Shown: positions 9,852-18,393 of the stretch, piece after piece
Layout of the letters: each line of letters opens with the position of its first letter
Numbering within the stretch: position 1 is the first letter of the stretch
NCBI GenBank assembly: GCA_013214065.1
Contig: JABSPK010000004.1
Span: 275,543-339,542 of the forward strand
Source of the DNA: Flavobacteriaceae bacterium
GTDB lineage: Bacteria > Bacteroidota > Bacteroidia > Flavobacteriales > Flavobacteriaceae
Direction of reading: 5' to 3'
DNA: 64,000 nucleotides
Notes under the pieces: model-generated
Databases searched by the model: none
Seen by the model: only the letters and a program-made list of their open reading frames with translations
What the model was told of the DNA's origin: nothing
Program-made: the position numbers and the translations under genes

Positions 9852-9859
9852 CAAAATTA
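9852..9859 (-). promoter_or_regulatory. -7 box for tamL, almost leaderless
   Basis: TAATTTTG on the minus strand. Only six bases separate it from the ATG at 9845, so the transcript would begin at or next to the start codon. Confidence 0.45.
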
Positions 9860-9870
9860 CATGATTTCAT

Positions 9871-10590
9871 ATGGTTAGCAAAAACCGACTTAAGCTGATC
9901 AAAAGCTTACATCAAAAAAAGTACCGAAATCAACACCGCCTCTTTTTTGTGGAAGGAAAGAAAATGGTCGATGAGCTGTTGGAAGCCGGCATGCGACCCT
10001 TTGAACTTTTGGTGACCGAAGCCCAACAGGAATTTTTCAGTCATCCCGAACAGGTAAGCATACCTGACAAAGCACTTGAAAAAATTAGTGCGTTACGCAG
10101 TCCGAACGGTGTATTAGGGGTTTTCCACATGCCCGAGATCCGACCACCCGATACCAAAGGTTGGCTATTGGTTTTGGATGGTGTTCGGGATCCCGGGAAT
10201 CTGGGGACCATCATCCGGCTTTGCGATTGGTTCGGTGTTGGCACCCTGATTTGCTCTGAGGATACGGCCGATGTATACAATCCCAAGGTGCTGCAAGCTA
10301 CGATGGGTTCGGTCGCGCGGGTCAATGTGGTTTATTCCGATTTGGTTCCTTTTTTGGAACAGTATGACGGACCGATCTATGGAACCTTCATGGAGGGCAA
10401 GTCGATTTACAAGGCACGGTTTCCGGAAAAGGGGGTGTTGATCATGGGGAACGAAGGATCTGGAATCTCAACCGAAGTCACCCAACTGATCACTGAAAAA
10501 ATCGGTATTCCATCGCACGGCGACAGTCTGGCCGAGAGTTTGAACGTGGCCAATGCGACCGCCATCTGCTTCAGTGAATTGCGCAGGTAG
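9871..10590 (+). CDS. TrmH/SpoU family RNA 2'-O-methyltransferase
   Basis: SAM-dependent methyltransferase with a SPOUT knot fold, expected to methylate a 2'-OH in rRNA or tRNA. Of 239 residues, the N-terminal about 75 form the substrate-binding domain (KNRLKLIKSLHQKKYR, FFVEGKKMVDE). The catalytic part carries motif 1 DGVRDPGNLGTIIR, motif 2 IMGNEGSGIS and motif 3 ESLNVANATAICF. The exact target site cannot be read from sequence. It is convergent with porT, leaving a single base between the stops and no terminator. Confidence 0.9.
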   Translation: MVSKNRLKLIKSLHQKKYRNQHRLFFVEGKKMVDELLEAGMRPFELLVTEAQQEFFSHPEQVSIPDKALEKISALRSPNGVLGVFHMPEIRPPDTKGWLLVLDGVRDPGNLGTIIRLCDWFGVGTLICSEDTADVYNPKVLQATMGSVARVNVVYSDLVPFLEQYDGPIYGTFMEGKSIYKARFPEKGVLIMGNEGSGISTEVTQLITEKIGIPSHGDSLAESLNVANATAICFSELRR

Positions 10591-10591
10591 C

Positions 10592-11290
10592 CTATTCGAA
10601 AGTAAAATTGATGAAAATACCCCGGGTACGCATGGCATTGATGTTGCCGGTCCATGGGCTATTAGGGTCCTCATCCCGCACCAGTTCGTCATTTAGGGCG
10701 AATACGCCGCGGATCGAAGGGGTAAACTTGAAGTATTCGGTATAGAAATCGATCCCAAAACCCAATTCATAACCATAGACGTTCTTCTTCATCCGGAACT
10801 CCCCGCTGCTATTGTCTTCCAAACTATCTTCTTTGGCACCTAGGTTAAGTGCGGTATAGACCCCGCCGATGACAAAAGGTTTGATATTATTGAATCTACG
10901 GGTACTGACCTTGAGCAGGAACGGAAAGCGAATGTAGGTCGACCGGACTTCACGAATGGCATCATTGGCTTCCTCAAAGTTCGGAAAGCCCAAATCCCTT
11001 TGGGTATATAACAGGCCGGGCTCAAAGCGGAAATCCAGGAATTCATTGATGCGCAATTCCCCCAACACCCCGACATTGAAGCCAAAACTTTTATTGACCA
11101 AGACATCTTGCCCAATGTCGTTTTCATATTCAAATTGGAAATCATACTGGTTGAATCCGAGAAAGTACCCGAAATTGATAAGCTTCTTATCCTCATTTTG
11201 GATATTGAGGATCGGATCTTTTCCGAATTGGGCATGTATCGTTAGACAGCAGAACGCGGTCAACAACAAAAACGATGAGGTTTTTTTCAT
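10592..11290 (-). CDS. porT: PorT family T9SS outer membrane protein
   Basis: A 232-residue protein with a cleavable signal peptide (ending near HAQ, residue 21). A small outer-membrane beta-barrel follows, built of alternating strands such as FGVLGELRINEFLDF and RSTYIRFPFLLKVS and ending in a final aromatic strand FINFTFE. PorT (SprT in gliding Flavobacteria) is needed for type IX secretion. Its position 4 bases after ubiE is the arrangement usually seen for porT in this phylum and supports the call. It is probably translated from the ubiE transcript. Confidence 0.85.
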   Translation of the reverse strand: MKKTSSFLLLTAFCCLTIHAQFGKDPILNIQNEDKKLINFGYFLGFNQYDFQFEYENDIGQDVLVNKSFGFNVGVLGELRINEFLDFRFEPGLLYTQRDLGFPNFEEANDAIREVRSTYIRFPFLLKVSTRRFNNIKPFVIGGVYTALNLGAKEDSLEDNSSGEFRMKKNVYGYELGFGIDFYTEYFKFTPSIRGVFALNDELVRDEDPNSPWTGNINAMRTRGIFINFTFE

Positions 11291-11294
11291 TCAG

Positions 11295-12023
11295 TTACTT
11301 TGACGCTACATAAATAGTGGCAACCCCGAACGTTTGGGGTTTGTTCTCTATAGCTATAAACCCCGTTTTACTTAAAATATTGTTGAACTCCTCACCATGT
11401 GGAAAGACGGCCGCTGATTTCGACAGGTAGCGATAGGCTGTCCGATCTTTTGAAAACCAACGCCCAATGGCGGGTAATAGGTAGCCTGAATACAGGTGGT
11501 ACCCTTGTTTGAATGGAAATTTAACCGGTACCGAGGTTTCCAACACCACGAAAGAACCTCCCGGTTTCAATACCCGGTATATCTCGGCTAATCCTTTTTC
11601 CAAATTTTCAAAATTCCGAACCCCAAAGGATACCGTGATGGCATCAAAGCTGTTGTCGTCAAACGGAAGGTGCTCGCTATCGCCCAATTGCATGGAAATG
11701 GTAGCATCAAGCCCTTTTTTAAGGATTTTTTCCTTGCCGACTTCCAACATTCCAGGAGAGATATCGAGGCCAATGATCGTTTTGGCCCCCGTTTCGACCA
11801 AATTGACCGCGAGATCGCCAGTGCCCGTAGCGATATCAAGTACGCTTTCCGGTTTTGCTTTGGCGACTTCCTTGACCACCTTTTTACGCCACTTTACGTC
11901 AATACCCAGCGAAATCACCCGGTTCAATCCGTCATATTCTTTTGAAATAGCGTCGAACATCTGGGTGACCTGCTCCTTTTTCCCCTTTTCGGAATCGTCA
12001 TAGGGTCGTACATTTTGCGACAT
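11295..12023 (-). CDS. ubiE: Demethylmenaquinone methyltransferase
   Basis: SAM-dependent C-methyltransferase that makes menaquinone from demethylmenaquinone, the last step of menaquinone synthesis. It has 242 residues with motif I VLDIATGTGDLAVNL, FDAITVSFGVRNFEN and YRVLKPGGSFVVLE, all typical of UbiE/MenG. I chose the ATG at 12023 because a TAnnTTTG promoter box lies at 12040-12047, downstream of the earlier in-frame ATG at 12083. Menaquinone is also the likely acceptor for the NQR pump encoded at 26.6-32.7 kb. Confidence 0.95.
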   Translation of the reverse strand: MSQNVRPYDDSEKGKKEQVTQMFDAISKEYDGLNRVISLGIDVKWRKKVVKEVAKAKPESVLDIATGTGDLAVNLVETGAKTIIGLDISPGMLEVGKEKILKKGLDATISMQLGDSEHLPFDDNSFDAITVSFGVRNFENLEKGLAEIYRVLKPGGSFVVLETSVPVKFPFKQGYHLYSGYLLPAIGRWFSKDRTAYRYLSKSAAVFPHGEEFNNILSKTGFIAIENKPQTFGVATIYVASK

Positions 12024-12039
12024 AGCGGAATTTTGGGTG

Positions 12040-12047
12040 CAAAGATA
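12040..12047 (-). promoter_or_regulatory. -7 box for ubiE-porT
   Basis: TATCTTTG on the minus strand, 16 bases before the ubiE ATG. It decides the start codon choice. Confidence 0.5.
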
Positions 12048-12094
12048 CAATCTCGTTGCCCATGCCCGGTAGTAGGGCAACAAAATAAATTACG

Positions 12095-12102
12095 TAATTT
12101 TG
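12095..12102 (+). promoter_or_regulatory. Possible -7 box for trkA-trkH
   Basis: TAATTTTG on the plus strand in the ubiE-trkA intergenic region, 114 bases upstream of trkA. No -33 TTG at the usual distance. Confidence 0.3.
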
Positions 12103-12216
12103 CCGAAAATCAACACTTTGGATTTTAAGAAGGGCATGCCCATGCCGCATGACAGACACGCTTTCCGAGAAACGTTAATGATATACGGTGATTCTTTTTA
12201 AACGTAGAAAAGCAAA

Positions 12217-13566
12217 ATGAAGATAATCATTGCAGGAGCTGGTGAAGTCGGATTTCATTTGGCCAAACTCTTGTCATACGAAGCCCAGGAAATTACCCTG
12301 ATCGATACGGATAAAGAAAGTCTCTCCTATGCCGATAACCATTTGGACATCAGGGTGCTCCGAGGTGATGCCACCTCAATTGAAGTACTACAGGACGCCA
12401 AGGTGGCGGCTTCCGATTTGGTCATTGGGGTAACTTCATCCGAAACCACCAACCTCACCCTTTGTTTGTTGGCCAAACAATTGGGGTGCAAGAAAACCAT
12501 TGCCAGGATATCGAATACCGAATTCGTAGACAACCGGCAATTGATCAAATTCGACGAGTTGGGCATCGATGAGCTGATCTCACCCGAAGAATTGGCGGCA
12601 AGTGAGATCCAATTGCTTTTAAACCAATCCGCTTTCAACGATACCTACGAGTTTGAAGCGGGCCTATTGACCATGGTGGGAGTGTTCTTACCGAAATCAG
12701 CCCCTTTTGTCGGAAAGATGGTGAAGGAAGCGGCAAAAATCTTTCCTGAGATCCATTTCATGCCGATCGCCCTACAACGTATGGGCACACAATATACCCT
12801 TATTCCCAGGGGTGATACCGTCTTCAAGGAAGGCGATCAGGTCTATTTCATCACAGCTGCTGAAGGGGTCGAAGAGTTGTACAAGCTCACCGGGATGCAA
12901 AAGAAAGACATCAAAAACGTGATGATCTTAGGTGGTAGCAAGGTCGGATATAATACCGCACGAGATCTTTGCGCCAAGAAATTCAATGTCAAGCTGATCG
13001 AGAAGAGCAAGGAAAAAGCTTTTGATATGGCCGATGATCTTCCGAATGCCTTAGTGATCAATGGCGACGGACGAAACGTAGAGCTTTTGGAAGAGGAAAG
13101 CTTGGAATCGATGGATGCCTTTATCGCGGTCACGGGGAATTCGGAAACCAACATCATGTCATGCCTCGTAGCCAAATCGAAAAAGATCAAAAAGACCATT
13201 GCCTTGGTCGAGAATATGGATTATTTCCAGTTGTCGCAATCCATCGGCATCGACACCTTGATTAACAAAAAGCTTTTGGCGGCCAACAACATTTTCCGCT
13301 ATGTCAGAAGGGGAGAGGTGCTGGCTTTGACCCGGTTGAACAGTTTGAACGCTGAAATTCTGGAGTTCGAAGTAAAGGCCTCATCCGTAGTGAACGGAGA
13401 GGTCATCCGCGAATTGAATTTTCCAAGGGAAGCCATCATAGGCGGGGTCATCCGCGATGGCAAAGGGATCATCGCCTTGGGCGATTTCAAGATCGCCGAA
13501 GGGGATAAGGTGGTGGTCTGTAGTCTACCGAAGGCCATTCCCCAGATAGAAAAGCTCTTTTTATGA
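12217..13566 (+). CDS. trkA: Trk potassium uptake regulatory subunit TrkA
   Basis: Cytosolic nucleotide-binding gating ring of the Trk potassium transporter. Its 449 residues hold two tandem RCK units. The first Rossmann fold starts at MKIIIAGAGEVGFHLAK and the second near residue 232 with VMILGGSKVGYNTA. Each is followed by a TrkA_C domain. The first Rossmann fold keeps the acidic residue (LIDTD) typical of NAD(H) binding. It overlaps trkH by 4 bases (ATGA), indicating translational coupling. Confidence 0.95.
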   Translation: MKIIIAGAGEVGFHLAKLLSYEAQEITLIDTDKESLSYADNHLDIRVLRGDATSIEVLQDAKVAASDLVIGVTSSETTNLTLCLLAKQLGCKKTIARISNTEFVDNRQLIKFDELGIDELISPEELAASEIQLLLNQSAFNDTYEFEAGLLTMVGVFLPKSAPFVGKMVKEAAKIFPEIHFMPIALQRMGTQYTLIPRGDTVFKEGDQVYFITAAEGVEELYKLTGMQKKDIKNVMILGGSKVGYNTARDLCAKKFNVKLIEKSKEKAFDMADDLPNALVINGDGRNVELLEEESLESMDAFIAVTGNSETNIMSCLVAKSKKIKKTIALVENMDYFQLSQSIGIDTLINKKLLAANNIFRYVRRGEVLALTRLNSLNAEILEFEVKASSVVNGEVIRELNFPREAIIGGVIRDGKGIIALGDFKIAEGDKVVVCSLPKAIPQIEKLFL

Positions 13567-15056
13567 TGGGATTGAATTTCCGGATCATCGTTCACATCAT
13601 GGGCCTGTTATTGCTTTGCAACGGCTCGTTCATGTTCGTGGCCGCGTTGGTCAGCGGTATTTACAAGGATGGGGCGACACTTGATATCACCTTGGCCGCT
13701 ATCGTCACCATGTTGGTAGGGGTTATGGCTATGTTCTACACCCGGGGGCATCGCAAAGAGGTAAAACGTAAAGAGGGGTACATTATCGTGACTTTCGGAT
13801 GGTTGATCATGTCGATCTCCGGGGTCTTGCCCTATATTTTTTCGGGCACTATTCCCAGTTTGACCAATGCATTTTTTGAGACTATTTCGGGCTATACGAC
13901 GACGGGAGCTTCCATTCTCGATGATATTGAGGCCATGCCCAAAGGTATTCTGTTTTGGAGGAGCCTTACCCATTGGATCGGTGGCATGGGGATCATCGTC
14001 TTGGCCATAGCCATTTTGCCACTGCTCGGAATCGGTGGAATGCAGCTTTTTGCTGCAGAGGCTCCTGGACCTGGAGGAGACAAGCTCCACCCCCGAATTA
14101 CCGATACCGCCAAACGGCTTTGGCTTATTTATGTCGGATACACCGTCGCCGAAACCCTTTTGTTGCGTTTGGCCGGGATGTCCTTTTTCGATGCGGCCAA
14201 TCATGCGTTGGCAACCTTGTCTACGGGCGGGTTCTCTACCAAAAACGCCAGTTTGGCCTATTGGAACGCCCAGCCTTTGATCCAATACATAACCATGTTG
14301 TTCATGTTTTTGGCAGGGGCCAATTTCGTGATGAGCTATTTTGCTTTTACCGGAAAAGTGCAGCGGGTGATCAAGGACGAAGAATTCAAGGTATACAGCA
14401 TTTTCATCATCATCTTTACCATTGTGGCGACCTTGATCGTCTATTTTCGGGCGAACGTGCCGGTTTCCGATTTTCATCCCCAGGTTTTCGGGGGCTTCGA
14501 AAGCGCGTTCCGACATGGATTGTTCCAAGTGTTGGCCATCGTGACCACCACCGGATTCGTTACGGCCGATTTCACCTCTTGGACCCCTTTTCTCACCATT
14601 TTCTTTTTTGGATTGATGTTCCTGGGGGGTTCTGCGGGATCCACGGCAGGGGGGATCAAGGTCATGCGGCACTTATTGATCATCAAAAACGGGATCCTGG
14701 AATTCAAGCGCACCTTGCATACCAATGCGATCATACCGGTGCGGTATAACAACAAAACTGTGACCGAACACATTGTCTACAACATCATCGCCTTTTTCGT
14801 GCTCTATATGTTGTTGTTCATTATCGGGGCCTTGGTATTGGGTTTGATGGGCCTTGATTTCGTATCGGCCATTGGTGGCGCGGCCTCTTCTTTAGGCAAC
14901 GTAGGTCCGGCTTTGGGCGATTTGAACCCGGTCAGTAATTACAACAGCTTACCCGATTTGGGCAAGTGGTGGTGTGCGTTCTTGATGCTCTTAGGACGTT
15001 TGGAATTGTTTACCGTCTTGATTTTGTTAACTCCCTATTTTTGGCGACGCACCTAG
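13563..15056 (+). CDS. trkH: Trk potassium transporter membrane subunit TrkH
   Basis: Pore subunit of the Trk system, 497 residues with about ten membrane segments and four selectivity-filter loops. Filter-type motifs are visible as ETISGYTTTGASIL, ALATLSTGGFSTKN, VTTTGFVTADF and AASSLGNVGPALG. The conserved glycines sit where K+ is coordinated. It is translationally coupled to trkA. Uptake is driven by proton or sodium gradients depending on the homologue. The 106 bases after it hold no clear terminator. Confidence 0.95.
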   Translation: MMGLNFRIIVHIMGLLLLCNGSFMFVAALVSGIYKDGATLDITLAAIVTMLVGVMAMFYTRGHRKEVKRKEGYIIVTFGWLIMSISGVLPYIFSGTIPSLTNAFFETISGYTTTGASILDDIEAMPKGILFWRSLTHWIGGMGIIVLAIAILPLLGIGGMQLFAAEAPGPGGDKLHPRITDTAKRLWLIYVGYTVAETLLLRLAGMSFFDAANHALATLSTGGFSTKNASLAYWNAQPLIQYITMLFMFLAGANFVMSYFAFTGKVQRVIKDEEFKVYSIFIIIFTIVATLIVYFRANVPVSDFHPQVFGGFESAFRHGLFQVLAIVTTTGFVTADFTSWTPFLTIFFFGLMFLGGSAGSTAGGIKVMRHLLIIKNGILEFKRTLHTNAIIPVRYNNKTVTEHIVYNIIAFFVLYMLLFIIGALVLGLMGLDFVSAIGGAASSLGNVGPALGDLNPVSNYNSLPDLGKWWCAFLMLLGRLELFTVLILLTPYFWRRT

Positions 15057-15162
15057 AAACAATCGTTCCAATTTGCCGGTAAAACCGAAGCTTCACCCGC
15101 GATTGGATAGCTGTAAATCTCTGTGTACATTTAGGAGCGGTTAAGATCATCAAATCATAGCT

Positions 15163-16125
15163 TTGGATTTCCAAGACGCCTTATTTATCGGAAAATCGTT
15201 CATGGAGGAACACACCTCCTTTTCTGAATTGGTAGAACGCATCGGGGTTGCCTTTGCTACCGGTGCGGTCGTAGTACCGCCACGGCACCATCATGATTTC
15301 AAAAACCGGCCCGATGCACCCAACAATACCTTGCTTCTCATGCCAGCATGGACCTTGGGTCAAGACCTTGGGGTGAAGGTGGTTACGGTGAACCCGGAAA
15401 ACTCCAAAAAAGGGATGCCGGCCATCCAAGGCAGCTATCTCTATATGGATGCCGCTTCCGGAACCCTGAAAGCGATTATGGACGCCAAAGTACTCACTGC
15501 GAAACGTACGGCAGCGGCCTCAGCCCTGGCTTCCACTTTTCTATCGAGATCTGATGCCAAATCCCTGCTGATGATCGGAACCGGCGCCTTATCGATAAAC
15601 CTGATTTTGGCTCATGCTTCGGTACGACCATTGACTCAAATTTACGTTTGGGGCCGCGATATTTCCAAAGCAGAAGCCATAGCCCAAGCGCTGGACGATG
15701 CCACATTTTCCATTGAAGCCGTAGCCACTATCGAATCGGTGCTTTCATCGGTCGATATCGTTTCTTGTGCTACCCTTTCTCCTGACCCCTTAGTCTTTGG
15801 TACGCTATTGGTTCCGGGTCAGCATGTCGATTTAGTCGGTGCCTATAAACCCGATATGCGCGAATCGGATACCGATGTAATCACTGGATCGCAAGTGTAT
15901 GTCGATTCCATGATGGCACTCGAAGAAGCCGGCGATCTCGCCATACCAATACGAAAGGGCATCATCGATGCTGCCCATATCAGAGCGGATTTGGCCGAAT
16001 TGACCAGCGGTGCGAAACCAGGCCGCACCAATGATGGGGAGGTAACGGTTTTCAAGTCGGTCGGCCATGCCTTGGAAGATTTGGTGGCGGCCCAATATTA
16101 TTATCAAAAATCCACCCATGGGTAA
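15163..16125 (+). CDS. Delta1-pyrroline-2-carboxylate reductase (ornithine cyclodeaminase family)
   Basis: A 320-residue member of the ornithine cyclodeaminase/mu-crystallin family. It has an N-terminal dimerisation and substrate half and a Rossmann half with SLLMIGTGALSINLILA near residues 127-143. Members of this family reduce delta1-pyrroline-2-carboxylate to L-proline with NAD(P)H. The next gene, overlapping by 8 bases, is a trans-3-hydroxy-L-proline dehydratase whose product is this substrate, which favours reductase over true ornithine cyclodeaminase. The start used is TTG; an ATG at 15199 would give a protein 12 residues shorter. Confidence 0.8.
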   Translation: MDFQDALFIGKSFMEEHTSFSELVERIGVAFATGAVVVPPRHHHDFKNRPDAPNNTLLLMPAWTLGQDLGVKVVTVNPENSKKGMPAIQGSYLYMDAASGTLKAIMDAKVLTAKRTAAASALASTFLSRSDAKSLLMIGTGALSINLILAHASVRPLTQIYVWGRDISKAEAIAQALDDATFSIEAVATIESVLSSVDIVSCATLSPDPLVFGTLLVPGQHVDLVGAYKPDMRESDTDVITGSQVYVDSMMALEEAGDLAIPIRKGIIDAAHIRADLAELTSGAKPGRTNDGEVTVFKSVGHALEDLVAAQYYYQKSTHG

Positions 16126-17185
16126 TACCTATTTGAATAGCAAAGGTTTTAGGCAACCTGACCTTCCTGATGATTGGTTGCAAATCAAAAGCATGGACCT
16201 CCATACGGGTGGTGAGCCTTTACGGGTGATTTTGGACGGTTTTCCGGAATTGCAAGGGAACAACGTTCTTGAGTATCGCAACGATTGTCTTTTGAACCAC
16301 GATACCTTACGCCGTACCTTGATGTTCGAACCAAGGGGGCATGCCGATATGTACGGTTGCCTCTTGGTACCTCCAAATGATGTTACCGCTGATTTCGGTA
16401 TCATCTTTATGCATAATGAAGGATATAGTACCATGTGCGGTCATGCCATTATCGCCATTTCGGTCTTGGCCTTTACCCTAGGTTGGAAACCGATCCAAAC
16501 AGGCACGAATACCTTGATTATCGATGCGCCATGCGGGCGGATCACTTCGTTTGTCGATTTCGATGCCCAAAAAAACGTACAAAACGTGGCTTTTCACTGT
16601 GTGCCGAGTTTCGTACTGGCCTTGGATGCCCAAATCGAGCTACCCAGTTTGGGGACGGTCTGCTATGATCTGGCCTATGGAGGGGCTTTTTATGCCTATG
16701 TCGATTTGGCGAAGAACTCCCTGGGACTCGAACTCGGACCGGATCATGTAACACGGCTTATCGATGTCGGTATGCGTATCAAAAACGGGATCATCGCAAG
16801 CGAGAGGGTCATCGATCATCCCTTTGAATCCGAATTGGGGTTTCTTTACGGCACCATATTCATCGATACCGCATCGAGAGCGGGCTTGCATAGTAAAAAC
16901 GTCTGTATTTTCGCCGATGGTGAGGTAGACCGATGCCCAACGGGATCCGGGGTTTCAGGACGCATGGCCATTCATGATCTTCGAAACGAGATCCAATTGG
17001 ACCAACCGATAGAAATCGAAAGTATTACGGGGTCTACCTTTAAAGGCAGTGTGGTCGAACGCTTACCTTATGGTCCTTACCGGGCAGTCGTTCCCAAAGT
17101 CGAGGGAATGGCCTATATCACGGGCAGCCACACTTTCGTAGTCGATCCCAATGACCCACTGAAAAACGGCTTCTTGGTGCGATAA
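16118..17185 (+). CDS. trans-3-hydroxy-L-proline dehydratase (proline racemase family)
   Basis: Proline racemase fold, 355 residues. The first catalytic motif YSTMCGHAII keeps Cys107. At the second site the racemase/epimerase cysteine is replaced by threonine (DRCPTGSGVSGR, Thr275). A Cys/Thr pair is the signature of trans-3-hydroxy-L-proline dehydratase; in the human enzyme it is Cys104/Thr273. The product, delta2-pyrroline-2-carboxylate, tautomerises to delta1-pyrroline-2-carboxylate, the substrate of the overlapping upstream reductase. I chose the ATG at 16118, inside the end of the reductase gene, since the longer ORF from 16067 adds an unconserved leader. It ends one base from the convergent aminotransferase. 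Confidence 0.85.
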   Translation: MGNTYLNSKGFRQPDLPDDWLQIKSMDLHTGGEPLRVILDGFPELQGNNVLEYRNDCLLNHDTLRRTLMFEPRGHADMYGCLLVPPNDVTADFGIIFMHNEGYSTMCGHAIIAISVLAFTLGWKPIQTGTNTLIIDAPCGRITSFVDFDAQKNVQNVAFHCVPSFVLALDAQIELPSLGTVCYDLAYGGAFYAYVDLAKNSLGLELGPDHVTRLIDVGMRIKNGIIASERVIDHPFESELGFLYGTIFIDTASRAGLHSKNVCIFADGEVDRCPTGSGVSGRMAIHDLRNEIQLDQPIEIESITGSTFKGSVVERLPYGPYRAVVPKVEGMAYITGSHTFVVDPNDPLKNGFLVR

Positions 17186-17186
17186 G

Positions 17187-18380
17187 TTATTGGCCTACCG
17201 CTTTTTTAATCCGCGCAATGGCTTCGGTAATCTGGGCCTCAGAGGCCGCATAAGAAATTCGGATACCTGTTCCGTTTCCGAAGGCATCACCAGTAACGGT
17301 GGCTACGTTAGCATGTTCTAAAAGGTACAAGGAGAAATCGGAAGCATTGTTGATGGTGACCCCATTCAATTCCTTACCGAAAAAAGCCGAAATATTTGGA
17401 AACACATAAAAGGCCCCTTGGGGTTCATTGCATTCGAACCCTTCGATTTCGTTGAGCAACGACAAGATCAATTCTCGTCTGTTTTTAAACTCATCCACCA
17501 TATATTGCACGCGATCCGGGGATTCGGTCAAAGCGGTGATTACGGCACGCTGGGCGATACAATTCGCCCCACTGGTGACTTGGCCCTGCAATTTGTTTGA
17601 AGCTCTGGCGATATAACTAGGTGCACCGATGTAACCGATCCTCCACCCGGTCATGGCAAAAGCTTTGGCCACACCGTTCACGGTCACCGTGCGGTCATAC
17701 ATGTCTTCAAAGGAAGCCATGGAGGCGTGCGGCGTACCCCCATAGTTGATGTGCTCATAGATTTCGTCACTGACCACGATGATCTGGGGGTGTTTTTGCA
17801 AGACATCGGCAAGTCCGCGCAATTCTTCTTTGCTATAAATCGAACCACTGGGGTTACACGGCGAGCTGTACCAAAGCATTTTGGTTTTTGGGGTAATGGC
17901 CGCCTCCAGTTGTTCCGGTGTCATTTTGAAATCGTTTTCCAAGGTAGTGGCCACTTCGACCGGCACCCCTCCCGTCAATTTTACGATGTCCGAATAGCTG
18001 ACCCAATAAGGGCAAGGCAAGATCACTTCGTCTCCGACGTTCAAACAAGCTTGGGCGACATTGTACAGGGCTTGTTTCGCCCCAGTGGACACGACGATCT
18101 GTGAAGGTTCGTAATCGAGCCCATTATCGCGTTTGAATTTGGTGATGATCGCTTCCTTAAGTTCCACATAGCCGTCTACCGGAGTATACGAGTTGTAATT
18201 GTCGTCTACGGCCTGCTTCGCTGCTTCCTTAATGAAATCGGGAGTGTTGAAATCGGGTTCCCCCAAACTCAGTCCGATGATGTCCTTTCCCTCGGCTCGT
18301 AATTCCCTGGCCTTTGCGGCCATAGCTAGGGTGGCCGAAGGCACTAAACTATTAATGCGGTCAGAAAGTCGGTTGTCCAT
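17187..18380 (-). CDS. Class I pyridoxal phosphate aminotransferase (aspartate type)
   Basis: Fold-type I aminotransferase of 397 residues. Motifs include SLGEPDFNTPDFIK (substrate and PLP region), SSPCNPSGSIYSKEEL, SDEIYEHINYGG and the PLP-lysine segment VAKAFAMTGWRIGYIG. The closest match by motif is the subgroup I-gamma aspartate/prephenate aminotransferases, which exchange aspartate or glutamate with 2-oxo acids. The substrate cannot be fixed further. It sits 13 bases downstream of the desaturase gene on the same strand. Confidence 0.9.
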   Translation of the reverse strand: MDNRLSDRINSLVPSATLAMAAKARELRAEGKDIIGLSLGEPDFNTPDFIKEAAKQAVDDNYNSYTPVDGYVELKEAIITKFKRDNGLDYEPSQIVVSTGAKQALYNVAQACLNVGDEVILPCPYWVSYSDIVKLTGGVPVEVATTLENDFKMTPEQLEAAITPKTKMLWYSSPCNPSGSIYSKEELRGLADVLQKHPQIIVVSDEIYEHINYGGTPHASMASFEDMYDRTVTVNGVAKAFAMTGWRIGYIGAPSYIARASNKLQGQVTSGANCIAQRAVITALTESPDRVQYMVDEFKNRRELILSLLNEIEGFECNEPQGAFYVFPNISAFFGKELNGVTINNASDFSLYLLEHANVATVTGDAFGNGTGIRISYAASEAQITEAIARIKKAVGQ

Positions 18381-18393
18381 AAGTCGTGGTTTG

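Noticed and set aside
13608..14672. 354-residue open frame on the minus strand opposite trkH
   Set aside because: It lies entirely antisense to the well-supported trkH gene, has no domain or signal and is His/Asp/Gln-rich as expected from the codon bias of the opposite strand.
15163..16125. True ornithine cyclodeaminase
   Set aside because: Fold is shared, but the overlap with trans-3-hydroxyproline dehydratase makes pyrroline-2-carboxylate reductase the better call.
16118..17185. Proline racemase or 4-hydroxyproline epimerase
   Set aside because: The second catalytic cysteine is threonine (CPTG), the dehydratase signature.
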